Both the position numbers and the translations under genes were made by a program. A DNA stretch of 64,000 nucleotides from positions 10,923,501-10,987,500 of the forward strand of contig NZ_CP114040.1 in NCBI RefSeq assembly GCF_026965555.1. Direction: 5' to 3'. The DNA is from Nannocystis punicea (GTDB taxonomy: Bacteria; Myxococcota_A; Polyangia; Nannocystales; Nannocystaceae). Within the stretch, counting starts at the first letter, position 1; every line of letters starts with the position of its first letter. Positions 23,424-31,246 of this stretch are shown piece by piece. Under the pieces are notes generated by a model. That model was given only the letters and a program-made list of their open reading frames with translations, did not search any database and had not been told where the DNA came from.

Positions 23424-23476
23424 CCGAAACACCCTGTCCTATAGACCCTGTCTATCACGACATGACCGATCAGACA
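23418..23476. repeat. ACATG/CTGTC repeat cluster between amidase and ChaC genes
   Basis: Units CACATGACCG, CCTGTCC, CCTGTC, GACATGACCG and AGACATC are strung together in a partly symmetrical way. The amidase stop codon (TGA in ACATGACC) and the proposed ChaC start codon (ATG in GACATGACC) are both inside it. Confidence 0.55.
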
Positions 23477-24007
23477 TCTCTGTGGTTGTTCGGCTACGGC
23501 TCGCTGATCTGGCGGCCGGCGATCCCCTACGCCGAGCGGCTGCCGGCCCGCGCCGCCGGCTACGAGCGCCGCTTCTACCAGGGCTCGACCGACCACCGCG
23601 GCGTCCCCGAGGCCCCGGGCCGCGTCGTCACCCTCGTCGCCAGCGCCGCGGCGCTGTGCGGCGGCGTCGCCTACCGCGTCGCCGAGGCCGACGTCGCCGC
23701 GGTGCTGCACACCCTCGACGTCCGCGAGCAGGGCGGCTACACCCGCCTCGAGCTGCCGGTGCAGGTCCTCGGCGCCGCCCCGCGCGAGGTCACCGCGCTC
23801 ACCTACGTCGCCGCGCCCGACAACCCCAACTGGCTCGGCCCGGCCTCCGTCGCCGCGATCGCGCGGCAGATCGCCCATAGCCGCGGCCCCAGCGGCATGA
23901 ACCGCGAGTACCTGGTCCGCCTCGCCGCCGCCCTGCGCGAGCTCGCCGTCGACGACCCCCACGTGTTCGAGCTCGAGCGCGAGGTCGACGGATTCGCACC
24001 GATCTGA
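23462..24007 (+). CDS. ChaC-like gamma-glutamylcyclotransferase
   Basis: 181 aa from the ATG at 23462; an in-frame ATG at 23420 would add 14 residues that translate repeat sequence. The N-terminus LWLFGYGSLIWRPAIPY carries the YGSLIW nucleotide-like loop of the ChaC/GGCT fold, and the catalytic Glu is in LDVREQGGYTR. The C-terminal SGMNREYLVRLAAAL helix also fits. ChaC enzymes cleave glutathione to 5-oxoproline and Cys-Gly in the cytosol. It follows the amidase by 38 bp in the same direction, so the two may share a transcript. The assignment to the family is firm; glutathione as the substrate is by family. Confidence 0.88.
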   Translation: MTDQTSLWLFGYGSLIWRPAIPYAERLPARAAGYERRFYQGSTDHRGVPEAPGRVVTLVASAAALCGGVAYRVAEADVAAVLHTLDVREQGGYTRLELPVQVLGAAPREVTALTYVAAPDNPNWLGPASVAAIARQIAHSRGPSGMNREYLVRLAAALRELAVDDPHVFELEREVDGFAPI

Positions 24008-24022
24008 CCCGACGAGCCCCGT

Positions 24023-25144
24023 ATGCGCCACCCGCGAATCACGACCCTCTTCCTGCTCGCACTCTCCTCCTGCGCAGAGGAGGATGAAGGGGTCGAGCTG
24101 CCCGAGATCTCCGCGAGCAGCAAGTACGTCGCGTACGGAACATGGGCCGACACCTCCACGCTGTGCATGGACGATCGCCTGGCGCGGTGGGACACGTTCA
24201 TCGAGCGCGTCGCCGACTTCCTGGACATCTCCCCGCCCTCGTCGCGGATCCGCTACACCTGGGTCCCCGAGGGCCTCTCATCCCCGGAGCGTTGGGGTTG
24301 CGCCGACTCGAACACGGGTTGCTTCAAGGGGAGCCGGCAGGGGGTCTTCGTCCGCGAGTTCGAGATCGTGCATGAGCTCGTGCACGTGGTCGGCGCCGCG
24401 GGCCTCGGCAGGGGACATCCCATCCTCTCCGAGGGACTGGCCGAATATTTGGGCAGCTTCAGGTCCACGGAGACGAAGTTGGAGGAGTTCCCGGACGAGT
24501 TCCGGGGCCTGATCGATTCCGGAGGGAGACCTGAATCCTACGGCGATTACACGCTCTCCATGCATTTCGTGGGCGCCACGATCGAGCGCCACGGCGCGTC
24601 GGCGTTCACGGAGTTCTACCGCTCCCTGAGCGCGGACGTCACCTTCGAGGAATTCGAAAGCACATACCAGGCAGTCTTCGCCGAGGACCTCTCGGAGCGC
24701 CTGCTCGACATGAGCCTCCACCCGGTCCTCGGCCAGTTCGTCCCGTGGGCGTGTCGCACGGGCTCGGGCGCGGAGACCCTCGATTGGTCGGCCGCGACCG
24801 AGCTCCAGGCGACCATCCACGGCGAGTGCGGCGATCCACACTTCGTCGGACCCGGCCACGATTCACCATACGACCTCACCAAGGACTATGTGATCGAGGT
24901 GGAGTCCGCCGGCGGCTATCGCCTCGAGGTGACCGAGATCGACGCCGCGAAGGGCCTGCTGGCCGCGACCCTCGAGAGTTGTCCGGGGGTCCCGTACGGG
25001 AGGCTCGTCGTCGAGAACGGCTATTCCTTCGAGGGGACGCTGTCCCCGGGCCGCCATGTGCTGACAGTGTATTTTCCGCCCACGACCGAGCTCGAGGGCG
25101 ATGCCGACGTGGCGCTGAAGCTGCTGTATCCCGTGCCGCCGTGA
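24023..25144 (+). CDS. HExxH (gluzincin-like) metallopeptidase lipoprotein
   Basis: 373 aa. Lipoprotein signal FLLALSSC, so it is probably anchored to a membrane facing the periplasm or outside. HELVH at 117-121 in EIVHELVHVVG gives the two zinc His and the catalytic Glu, and SEGLAEYLG about 20 residues later supplies the third, Glu141, the spacing of gluzincins. The C-terminal third (from about residue 245) is strand-rich with a few Cys and looks like an accessory binding domain. It starts 15 bp after the ChaC stop codon without a clear ribosome binding site. The peptidase call rests on the motif; the specific family and substrate are not recognised. Confidence 0.75.
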   Translation: MRHPRITTLFLLALSSCAEEDEGVELPEISASSKYVAYGTWADTSTLCMDDRLARWDTFIERVADFLDISPPSSRIRYTWVPEGLSSPERWGCADSNTGCFKGSRQGVFVREFEIVHELVHVVGAAGLGRGHPILSEGLAEYLGSFRSTETKLEEFPDEFRGLIDSGGRPESYGDYTLSMHFVGATIERHGASAFTEFYRSLSADVTFEEFESTYQAVFAEDLSERLLDMSLHPVLGQFVPWACRTGSGAETLDWSAATELQATIHGECGDPHFVGPGHDSPYDLTKDYVIEVESAGGYRLEVTEIDAAKGLLAATLESCPGVPYGRLVVENGYSFEGTLSPGRHVLTVYFPPTTELEGDADVALKLLYPVPP

Positions 25145-25227
25145 GGCGGGCGCCAGCGACGCCTCACGCCGCAGGTCCCCTCGCCCCCGCGAGCTCGCCG
25201 CCGACGTCTTCGCGCCGGCGCGTTCGT

Positions 25228-25247
25228 ACATGTCCTGCGGGACATGT
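25228..25247. repeat. Perfect GACATGTC hairpin
   Basis: ACATGTCC and GGACATGT form a perfect 8-bp stem around a TGCG tetraloop, downstream of the HExxH lipoprotein gene. No U-tract follows. Confidence 0.8.
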
Positions 25248-25293
25248 CATGGGCGAGCGACGGGCGCCGCCCGCAAGCCCCTCGGCGACACAC

Positions 25294-25309
25294 ATGTCCT
25301 TCAGGACAT
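25294..25309. repeat. GACATGTC hairpin, second unit
   Basis: ATGTCC and GGACAT form a 6-bp stem with a TTCA loop, 46 bp after the previous hairpin. Confidence 0.75.
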
Positions 25310-25389
25310 CTCGGCGTGGCGGGCGCGGACGCCACCCGACGCGCCCGGCCGCCTCCCCTGTCGCTGCCGGATGAAGCCGAAGGCCGTGT

Positions 25390-25395
25390 TATCCT
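25390..25395 (+). promoter_or_regulatory. TATCCT -10-like hexamer
   Basis: TATCCT lies 6 nt before the ATG at 25402; no Shine-Dalgarno site is present. Confidence 0.5.
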
Positions 25396-25401
25396 CGCCG
25401 C

Positions 25402-26340
25402 ATGCGCCCCGTCGCCGGCGTCCTCCTCGCGCTCTGCGCTCTCGCGGGCTGCTTCTCCGACAGCCTGCCGCAGCTGTCCACCGGCGGCCCCACGACCGCC
25501 GACGAGACCGCGACCTCGACCTCGACCTCGACCTCGACCGACGCGGCCACGTCCTCGACGAGCACCTCCCCGACCGAGGTCACCACCACCGACGGGGCCA
25601 CCACCGGCACCTGTCCCATGGGCCAGCCGATGAAGTCCTGGTACCCCGACGGCGACGGCGACGGCTTCGGCGCCGCGGAGCCGGTCACGATCGCCTGCGA
25701 GGCGCCGCCAGGCGGGGTCGACGTCGCCGGCGACTGCGACGACACCTGGTTCGAGGTCCACCCCGGCGCCGCCGAGCTGTGCAACATGGGCGTCGACGAC
25801 GACTGCGACGGCCTCGTCGACGAGCACTCGACCGACAACCTGGAGTGCGGCAGCTGCAGCCTGTCGCAGCTCGGCGGCGCAGTCTTCTGGGTGTGCAGCG
25901 AGGCGGCGGCGTTCACCGCCGGCGAGGCCTTCTGCCAGCAATTCGGCGCCGCGGTCCACCTGGTCCACCCGGAGAACCCCACCGAGCTCGCCTTCGTCCG
26001 CGACCGGATCTTCGACCACCTCGGCGAGCAGCCGACGGAGCTGCACTTCTGGACCGGCCTCCACCGCAGCCAGGCGCTGTGGAACGAGTGCACGATGAAC
26101 CCCGACGCCGCCGACTGGGTCGCCCTCGACGGCGACCCGGTCACCTACCTCCCGTGGCGCGACGGCGAGCCCGACAACTCCGAGTGCCTCCCGCGCTGCA
26201 CCACCGAGGTCCTCGAAGACCCCGAATGCCCGCGCGAGAACTGCATCGAGCTCGGCGACGGCGCCACCGGCGCCTACAACGACCGCACCTGCAGCCTCGC
26301 CGCCGTCGGCCTGGTCTGCCAGGCCCGCCTCGACCCCTGA
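25402..26340 (+). CDS. Lipoprotein with MopE-like metal-binding motif and C-type lectin domain
   Basis: 312 aa. Lipobox LCALAGC, then a Thr/Ser tether (ATSTSTSTSTDAATSSTSTS). Next is a MopE-type metal-binding motif: WYPDGDGDGFG, CDDTWFEVHPGAAELCN and DDDCDGLVDE (about 75-140), well known from myxobacterial surface proteins. The C-terminal 170 residues are a C-type lectin-like domain: FCQQFGAAVHLV, WTGLHRSQALWNE, WRDGEPDNSEC, ENCIELGDGATGAYNDRTC and a final VCQAR. These correspond to the WND/carbohydrate-binding loop and the conserved disulfides. It is probably a cell-surface glycan binder. Confidence 0.88.
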   Translation: MRPVAGVLLALCALAGCFSDSLPQLSTGGPTTADETATSTSTSTSTDAATSSTSTSPTEVTTTDGATTGTCPMGQPMKSWYPDGDGDGFGAAEPVTIACEAPPGGVDVAGDCDDTWFEVHPGAAELCNMGVDDDCDGLVDEHSTDNLECGSCSLSQLGGAVFWVCSEAAAFTAGEAFCQQFGAAVHLVHPENPTELAFVRDRIFDHLGEQPTELHFWTGLHRSQALWNECTMNPDAADWVALDGDPVTYLPWRDGEPDNSECLPRCTTEVLEDPECPRENCIELGDGATGAYNDRTCSLAAVGLVCQARLDP

Positions 26341-26494
26341 GCCGTCTCCGCGCAGGTCGCTCGCGCCGGCTCCTCGCGTCCTGCCCGGCCACGCGCCGCC
26401 CCGCCGCGACCGCTCGACCACCGCCCGCGACCGTTCGCCCGCACGGCCGCCCCCGCGGGGAACGACGCGTGCCAGCTTGCGCGTGGAGCCCACG

Positions 26495-26620
26495 ATGACC
26501 GCCATCCTCCACAGCGCCCTCGCCCTCGCGCACCTCGCCCTCGCCCTCGTCCCGCTCACCCTCGCCGCCGCCGCCTTCTTGCCGCTGCTCGACCTCTCGG
26601 CGCTGGAGGACCGGCGATGA
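26495..26620 (+). CDS. 41-aa hydrophobic membrane peptide, coupled to the sugar transferase
   Basis: A short gene, ATG at 26495, with GGAG six bases upstream. The peptide is one long hydrophobic segment (HSALALAHLALALVPL, then LAAAAFLPLL) with a charged tail LEDRR, so it should span the inner membrane once. Its stop codon overlaps the start of the sugar transferase (ATGA, 26617-26620), a typical translational-coupling overlap. High GC3 and this overlap argue that it is real. Function unknown; it may aid the membrane-bound sugar transferase. Confidence 0.65.
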   Translation: MTAILHSALALAHLALALVPLTLAAAAFLPLLDLSALEDRR

Positions 26621-27219
26621 GCGCCCTCGCCCGCAAGCGCGCCTTCGACCTCGCGCTGCTGCTCCCGCTGGTCCCGCTGTTCGCCCTCGCCGTCGGCGCC
26701 CTCGCCGGCTGCGTGTGGCTGTGCGACGGGAGGCCGATCTTCTTCACCCAGCCGCGCATCGGCCAGGGCCGGCGCCTGTTCCACATCGTCAAGCTGCGCA
26801 CCATGACCTGCGAGCTCGACCCCGCCGCGCGCAAGCCGACCCGCTTCGGCCGGTTCCTGCGCCAGCGCGGCCTCGACGAGCTGCCGCAGCTGCTCGTCAA
26901 CGTCCTGCGCGGCGACATGAGCCTCGTCGGTCCGCGCCCGCTCACCCCGGCCGACGCCGAGCGGCTGGTCGCCGAGCACCCGCCGTTCGCGCGCCGCTTC
27001 GACGTCCCGCCCGGCCTCACCGGCCTGGCCCAGGTCTGCCTGGCCCAAGGGTCAGCCTTGACCGCCGCGCTCGACGCCGCCTACGCTGAGCGTCGCAGCG
27101 CCCTCCTCGACCTCCGCCTGCTCCTGCGCACCGCGTGGATGAACCTCGTCGGCAAGCGCCGCGGCGCCCTCCGCACCACGCTCCCGATCGGCCGCCCCCG
27201 CACCGTCTCATGGCCCTGA
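26617..27219 (+). CDS. Bacterial sugar transferase (polyprenyl-phosphate phosphoglycosyl transferase)
   Basis: 200 aa, the minimal monotopic type (PglC/WcaJ catalytic domain). An N-terminal membrane helix (FDLALLLPLVPLFALAVG) is followed by the signature IFFTQPRIGQGRRLFHIVKLRTM, the GLDELPQLLNV-type core (QRGLDELPQLLVNVLRGDMSLVGPRP is contiguous) and PGLTGLAQV. It transfers a sugar-1-phosphate from UDP-sugar to undecaprenyl phosphate to start a surface polysaccharide or glycan. The DE catalytic pair is in LDELPQ. It overlaps the upstream peptide by 4 bp and the downstream kinase by 10 bp, so the three are one operon. Confidence 0.93.
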   Translation: MSALARKRAFDLALLLPLVPLFALAVGALAGCVWLCDGRPIFFTQPRIGQGRRLFHIVKLRTMTCELDPAARKPTRFGRFLRQRGLDELPQLLVNVLRGDMSLVGPRPLTPADAERLVAEHPPFARRFDVPPGLTGLAQVCLAQGSALTAALDAAYAERRSALLDLRLLLRTAWMNLVGKRRGALRTTLPIGRPRTVSWP

Positions 27220-28226
27220 TCGCCTCCACGCTGCAGGCCCTGCTCGCCCCCCGGCGGCTGGTCCCGATCGTCCTCGTCAGCGTCCCGCTGGTCGTCGCCC
27301 AGCACCGCTACTCGCCCGCGCGCGACCCCGGCGCGGTCGTCGTCGGCCTGGCCATGTGCCTCGTGTTCGCGCTGATCGCCCCGTGGCTGTGGCGCGTCAC
27401 CGCCCCGCGCGGCTGGCTCGGCCTCGCCGTCTACGGCCTCGTCGGCGTCGCCGTCGTCGCCGGCCTCGGCCTCGTCCTGCCGGCCGCGTTCGGCGTCGGC
27501 CGCACCTTCCTCACCGAGGACGCCAGCCTGCTGGTCGCCCTCGCCCTGTTCCTCGTCGGCGGCTGGGGCCTCGGCCGCGACATCGACCTCGAGGCCAGCC
27601 TCGACCGCGAGCGCGCCCGCGCCGAGGCCCTCGCCCGCGAGGCCGAGCGCGCCCAGCTGCTCGCCCTCCGCAGCCACCTCGACCCGCACTTCCTCTTCAA
27701 CACCCTCAACGCGATCGCCGAGTGGTGCCGCACCGACGGCGAGATCGCAGAGCGGGCCGTCCTGCGCCTGTCCGCCATGCTGCGCACGATCCTCGACGGC
27801 GTCCGCCTGCCCGCCTGGCCGCTGCGCCGCGAGCTCGACCTCTGCCGCGACCTGTTCGCCCTCCACGCCGTCCGCGACCCCGGCCGCTTCGACTGCGCCG
27901 TCGACGGCGACCCCGGCGACATCCTCGTCCCGCCGCTCTTGCTGCTGCCGCTGGCCGAGAACGCGATCAAGCACGGCCCGTCCGCCGGCCACCGCGGGCC
28001 GGTCCGCATCCACCTGTCCTCCGGGACATCCGGCGTGGAGATCGTGATCGACAACCCCGGCCCCTACACCGGCCCGCGCCCCGGCGGCGAGGGCCTGCAC
28101 ATGGCCCGGCGCCGCCTCGACCTCGCCTACGACGGCCGCGCCGCCCTCGTCATCGGCCCCGCCGACCACGGCACCCGCGCCGTCGTCACCATCCCCCCCG
28201 GCCCCGCCCCCACCGTCGTCACCTGA
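27210..28226 (+). CDS. LytS/YehU-type sensor histidine kinase
   Basis: 338 aa from the ATG at 27210, which overlaps the sugar transferase by 10 bp; the longer open frame upstream is only read-through. Four to five hydrophobic helices (about 15-35, 42-62, 70-92, 104-120) form a membrane sensor without a recognisable ligand domain. A coiled stretch rich in Arg/Glu/Ala leads into the His_kinase domain with His160 in DPHFLFNTLNAI. The ATPase part shows PLAENAIKHG and DNPGPYT. It presumably phosphorylates the LytTR regulator at 28477. TGTCCTCCGGGACA at 28015-28028, coding for LSSGTS, resembles the palindrome family. Confidence 0.93.
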   Translation: MALIASTLQALLAPRRLVPIVLVSVPLVVAQHRYSPARDPGAVVVGLAMCLVFALIAPWLWRVTAPRGWLGLAVYGLVGVAVVAGLGLVLPAAFGVGRTFLTEDASLLVALALFLVGGWGLGRDIDLEASLDRERARAEALAREAERAQLLALRSHLDPHFLFNTLNAIAEWCRTDGEIAERAVLRLSAMLRTILDGVRLPAWPLRRELDLCRDLFALHAVRDPGRFDCAVDGDPGDILVPPLLLLPLAENAIKHGPSAGHRGPVRIHLSSGTSGVEIVIDNPGPYTGPRPGGEGLHMARRRLDLAYDGRAALVIGPADHGTRAVVTIPPGPAPTVVT

Positions 28227-28240
28227 CGCCCGCCCCCGCC

Positions 28241-28274
28241 ACATGTCCCATGAAACATTCTCGCTTGGACATGT
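28241..28274. repeat. GACATGTC inverted repeat between the kinase and regulator genes
   Basis: ACATGTCC (28241-28248) and GGACATGT (28267-28274) are perfect inverted copies 18 bp apart. It starts 15 bp after the kinase stop codon. Confidence 0.75.
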
Positions 28275-28291
28275 CCGAAATGCCATACCGC

Positions 28292-28350
28292 TTCGATGCG
28301 ACCTACGACGGCCACGCCAGCCTCGTCATCAGTCCATCGGCCACGACACC
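28292..28350 (+). pseudogene. Fragmentary copy of the 3' end of the upstream kinase gene
   Basis: CCTACGACGGCCACGCCAGC plus CTCGTCATC matches the kinase at about 28127-28155 at 26 of 29 positions. The reading frame is kept: YDGHASLVIS against YDGRAALVIG. It sits between a palindrome pair and the regulator gene. It is too short to be functional and looks like a residue of a local duplication. Confidence 0.45.
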
Positions 28351-28476
28351 CCCCATGCTTGATCGGCCTTGTCCGGTCCGCCACACCGTGCGGACGACCG
28401 CGACGCGCTGCGGCGCCCAGACTCTCGTGACCGCGCCTACCGCCCTCGCAATGACTGACCTTTCGGACATGTCACG

Positions 28477-29199
28477 ATGACCCCCCTGCGAATCCTCATC
28501 GTCGACGACGAGGAGCTGGCGCGCCGCCGCCTGGTCCGCCTGCTCGCCGATCTGCCGGGCGTCGAGCTCGCGGGCGAGTGCGACGCCGGCCAGGCCGCGC
28601 TGACGCGCCTGCGCGAGCCGGACGCCGACGTCGACGTCGTCCTGCTCGACATCCGCATGCCCGGCCTCACCGGCCTCGAGACCGCGGCGTTGCTCGGGGA
28701 CGACGGCCCGTACGTCATCTTCACCACCGCCCACGACGACCACGCCGTCGACGCCTTCGACCTCGGCGCCGTCGACTACATTTTAAAGCCGATCGAGGCG
28801 GTGCGGCTGCACCGCGCGCTCGAGCGGGCGCGCCAGCGCCTGGGCGGGCAGCGGGCCGGCTCGCGCGAGTTCGTGCGCCTGCCGGTCACCACCCGCGAGG
28901 GCATCGTCCTCGTCGACCCGCAGGCCCTCACGCACGCAGTGTTCGACGGCGCCCTCGTCACCCTCCACCTCGACGGCCGCACCTTGCTCACCGACCAGAG
29001 CCTGCAGGACCTCGAGGACAGGTTGCCGGCCACCGCGTTCGAGCGGGTCCACCGGCGCGCGCTCGTCAACCTCGAGAAGATCGAGCGCCTCGAGCCGCTC
29101 GAGACCGGCGGCTACAACGCCCGCATGGCCGGCGGCGACCTCGTCCCGATCTCCCGCCAGGCCGCCCGCCGTCTCCGCCGTCGCCTCGGCCTGTCCTGA
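28477..29199 (+). CDS. LytTR-family response regulator
   Basis: 240 aa. The receiver domain (1-120) has IVDDEE, phospho-acceptor Asp58 in LLDIRMPGLTG and Lys in YILKPIEAV. The C-terminal half is a LytTR DNA-binding domain: GIVLVDPQAL, TLHLDGRTLLTDQSLQDLE, FERVHRRALVNLEKI and the GGDLVPISRQ end. It is the natural partner of the LytS-type kinase upstream, from which it is separated by 250 bp of repeats and a kinase fragment. Together with the sugar transferase this suggests two-component control near surface-glycan synthesis. The stop codon TGA lies in the loop of a palindrome hairpin (29192-29205). Confidence 0.95.
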   Translation: MTPLRILIVDDEELARRRLVRLLADLPGVELAGECDAGQAALTRLREPDADVDVVLLDIRMPGLTGLETAALLGDDGPYVIFTTAHDDHAVDAFDLGAVDYILKPIEAVRLHRALERARQRLGGQRAGSREFVRLPVTTREGIVLVDPQALTHAVFDGALVTLHLDGRTLLTDQSLQDLEDRLPATAFERVHRRALVNLEKIERLEPLETGGYNARMAGGDLVPISRQAARRLRRRLGLS

Positions 29200-29258
29200 G
29201 GGACATGTCGCCGCACGGCCTCGCGCCGGGCGCCATGTCGACATGTCCCAAGAGACAT
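29192..29258. repeat. GACATGTC hairpins over and after the regulator stop codon
   Basis: TGTCC and GGACA pair around the loop TGAG at 29192-29205, with the stop codon TGA at 29197-29199 forming that loop. A second unit, ATGTCCCAAGAGACAT, is at 29243-29258. Both lie between the convergent regulator and MYXO-CTERM-like genes. Confidence 0.75.
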
Positions 29259-29344
29259 CCACGATCACCGTCGAGCCGCGGCCTCGACACACCCGAGAGG
29301 CACACCGGTCCGAGACGGGCGCCCGACAGGCCCCTCGACCTCAG

Positions 29345-29371
29345 ATGTCCCTTCGGACATGTCTATTAGGA
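29345..29371. repeat. GACATGTC hairpin at the 3' end of the MYXO-CTERM-like gene
   Basis: ATGTCC and GGACAT pair around CTTC at 29345-29360, followed by GTCTATTAGGACAT. The stop codon of the leftward gene (TAA, plus-strand TTA at 29366-29368) is inside the cluster. Confidence 0.75.
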
Positions 29372-30235
29372 CATCGCTCGCCGTCGGCGGATGAACGACC
29401 AGGCCAGCGGCCCGAGCAGCCACAAGGCCGGCGCGAACCCGCCGGAGCCGACCTTGCACGCCATGCTTTCGTCGGAGTCCGGCGCGATGTCGGCCTCGTC
29501 GAGCACCACCGTCTCCCCGCGCGTGCCGTCGGCGGCGACCGGCGTGAGCGCGATGGGCCCCGGCCCCGGCGGGATCTTCGCCCCTTGGCCGAAGCCGGGC
29601 CCGGACACCACCGCGAGCCGGCCGTCGGCGTAGACCGCCTCCACGTACCCGCCCTGCCCGAAGTACTGCGCCGAGAAGTCGATCGAGAGGGCGATCGAAT
29701 CGGGGACCGCGCACGTCGCCCCCCCGGTGGGTTTGCAGCCCTGGGAATCGACAATCTTCTCGCGCGCCTGCAGCTCGCCGAGCACCGCGGGCGGGAACGC
29801 CGGCAGGTCGCCCACGTGGAGCGTCCCCGGGCTCTGGAAATCGTCGGGGTAGGCCGCAAACTCGCCGCAATCGAGCTCGTAGACCGCCCCGGGGGCCAGC
29901 GGCTCGGCCGGCACGAACTCTGCGACGACGTCGAAGGTCTCGCGCTCCTCCGAATCGCAGGCGCTCGCCCCCCGCAGCTCGACGGTCACGTCGATCCGCA
30001 CGTCCCCGGCCACCAGCGCGCAGTCGTCGGGCACCGCCGCCTCGATGTCCTCGCACCGCATCACCATCCACGGCAACACGTCGGCCGGGACCTCGACGGC
30101 GTCGTCGAAGAACATCGCGCTGCCGTAGTCGCTGTCCCACGACCAGCTCCCACAGCTGCGCGCTTCTGCCGGCTCCGGCCGGGCCCACAGGCCGAGGATC
30201 GAGGCGACGAGGACGAATCGACGATATCTTTGCAC
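29366..30235 (-). CDS. Exported protein with a MYXO-CTERM-like sorting tail
   Basis: 289 aa, GTG start with AGGTGG about 9 nt upstream. The signal peptide (FVLVASILGLWARPEPAEA) shows AEA-type cleavage. The mature part has six to eight cysteines, mainly in pairs, and strand-like segments. The C-terminus reads Cys, then GSGGFAPALWLLGPLAW and RRRR. That matches the layout of MYXO-CTERM tails: a Cys, a hydrophobic helix with Trp and a cluster of Arg. In myxobacteria such tails direct proteins to a myxosortase-like cleavage and surface anchoring. The function of the main domain is not recognised. It converges on the LytTR regulator gene. Confidence 0.75.
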   Translation of the reverse strand: MQRYRRFVLVASILGLWARPEPAEARSCGSWSWDSDYGSAMFFDDAVEVPADVLPWMVMRCEDIEAAVPDDCALVAGDVRIDVTVELRGASACDSEERETFDVVAEFVPAEPLAPGAVYELDCGEFAAYPDDFQSPGTLHVGDLPAFPPAVLGELQAREKIVDSQGCKPTGGATCAVPDSIALSIDFSAQYFGQGGYVEAVYADGRLAVVSGPGFGQGAKIPPGPGPIALTPVAADGTRGETVVLDEADIAPDSDESMACKVGSGGFAPALWLLGPLAWSFIRRRRAMS

Positions 30236-30322
30236 GTGGCCACCACCTATCTTTAGTAGCCTCGAGCATAGACAGACCGCGGCGGCGCGGCAACCACCGC
30301 GCCGCCTTTCACTCCAACCAGA

Positions 30323-31246
30323 TCACGCCGGCACCGCGCCGAACTTGCCGAGCTCGAAGTCGCGGACGGCGGCCGCCAGCTCGCTGCGGGTGTTCATCAC
30401 GAACGGCCCGTACGACGCGATCGGCTCGTCGATCGGCTCGCCGGCCATGACCACCAGGTGCGCGTCCTCCTTGGCGACCACCTCGACGAACGCGCCGCCG
30501 TTCTCGAACACGAACAGCTCGCCGTCGCGGGCGTGCTCGCTGCCCGACTTGGCGTGGCCCGACTCGACCAGCACCAGCGCGTTGTGGTGCTCCGGCAGCG
30601 GCACGCGGACGCGGTGCTTCGCCCGCAACTCGACGTCGAGCAGGGTGATCGGCGTGTGCGTGCGCGCCGGTCCGCGGGCCCCCGCGAACTCGCCGGCGAT
30701 GACCCGCACGCGGCCGGCGTCGTCGTCGAGCGCGACGGTCGGGATGTCCGCCGCGGTGATCGGCTGATAGCCCGGCGCGCTCATCTTCAGCCGCGCCGGC
30801 AGGTTGACCCACAGCTGCACGAGGCGCACCGCCCCGCCGCGGCGAGAGAATTCCTGCTCCTGATACTCCTCGTGCAAGATGCCCGAGGCCGCGGTCATCC
30901 ACTGCACGTCGCCCGGCCCGATGATCCCCGCGTGCCCGGCAGTGTCGCGGTGAGCGATCGTGCCCTCCCACGCCAGCGTCACCGTCTCGAACCCGCGGTG
31001 CGGGTGCCAGCCGACTCCGCGTCGCCCCTGCGACAGCGCCGGATAGCTCTCCCGCGGGTGATGGTCCAGCAGCAAGAACGGGCTGGTCCGCTCCATCGGC
31101 AGGCTGCGGCTCGGGAACACCCCGCGCACGTGAAAGCCGTCGCCGACCCAGTGCATCGGGCCGCCGCGGTGCACGCCCTCCACGCGGCGCGCTCGCCCAG
31201 CGAGTTCGAGGCCGGAGAGACTCGGAGTCGTGATCGTCGTATCCAT
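30323..31246 (-). CDS. Pirin-family protein
   Basis: 307 aa from the ATG near 31246. The N-terminal pirin cupin contains LLDHHPRE, GVGWHPHRGFETVT and the Glu/His cluster around GILHEEYQEQEFSR, which supply the metal ligands of pirins. The C-terminal half is the second (pirin_C) cupin, with HHNALVLVESG and ASYGPFVMNTRSEL. Bacterial pirins are cytoplasmic Fe-binding proteins, some with quercetinase activity and others regulatory. It lies downstream of a LysR-type regulator on the same strand, separated by 256 bp in which I see nothing certain. Confidence 0.93.
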   Translation of the reverse strand: MDTTITTPSLSGLELAGRARRVEGVHRGGPMHWVGDGFHVRGVFPSRSLPMERTSPFLLLDHHPRESYPALSQGRRGVGWHPHRGFETVTLAWEGTIAHRDTAGHAGIIGPGDVQWMTAASGILHEEYQEQEFSRRGGAVRLVQLWVNLPARLKMSAPGYQPITAADIPTVALDDDAGRVRVIAGEFAGARGPARTHTPITLLDVELRAKHRVRVPLPEHHNALVLVESGHAKSGSEHARDGELFVFENGGAFVEVVAKEDAHLVVMAGEPIDEPIASYGPFVMNTRSELAAAVRDFELGKFGAVPA

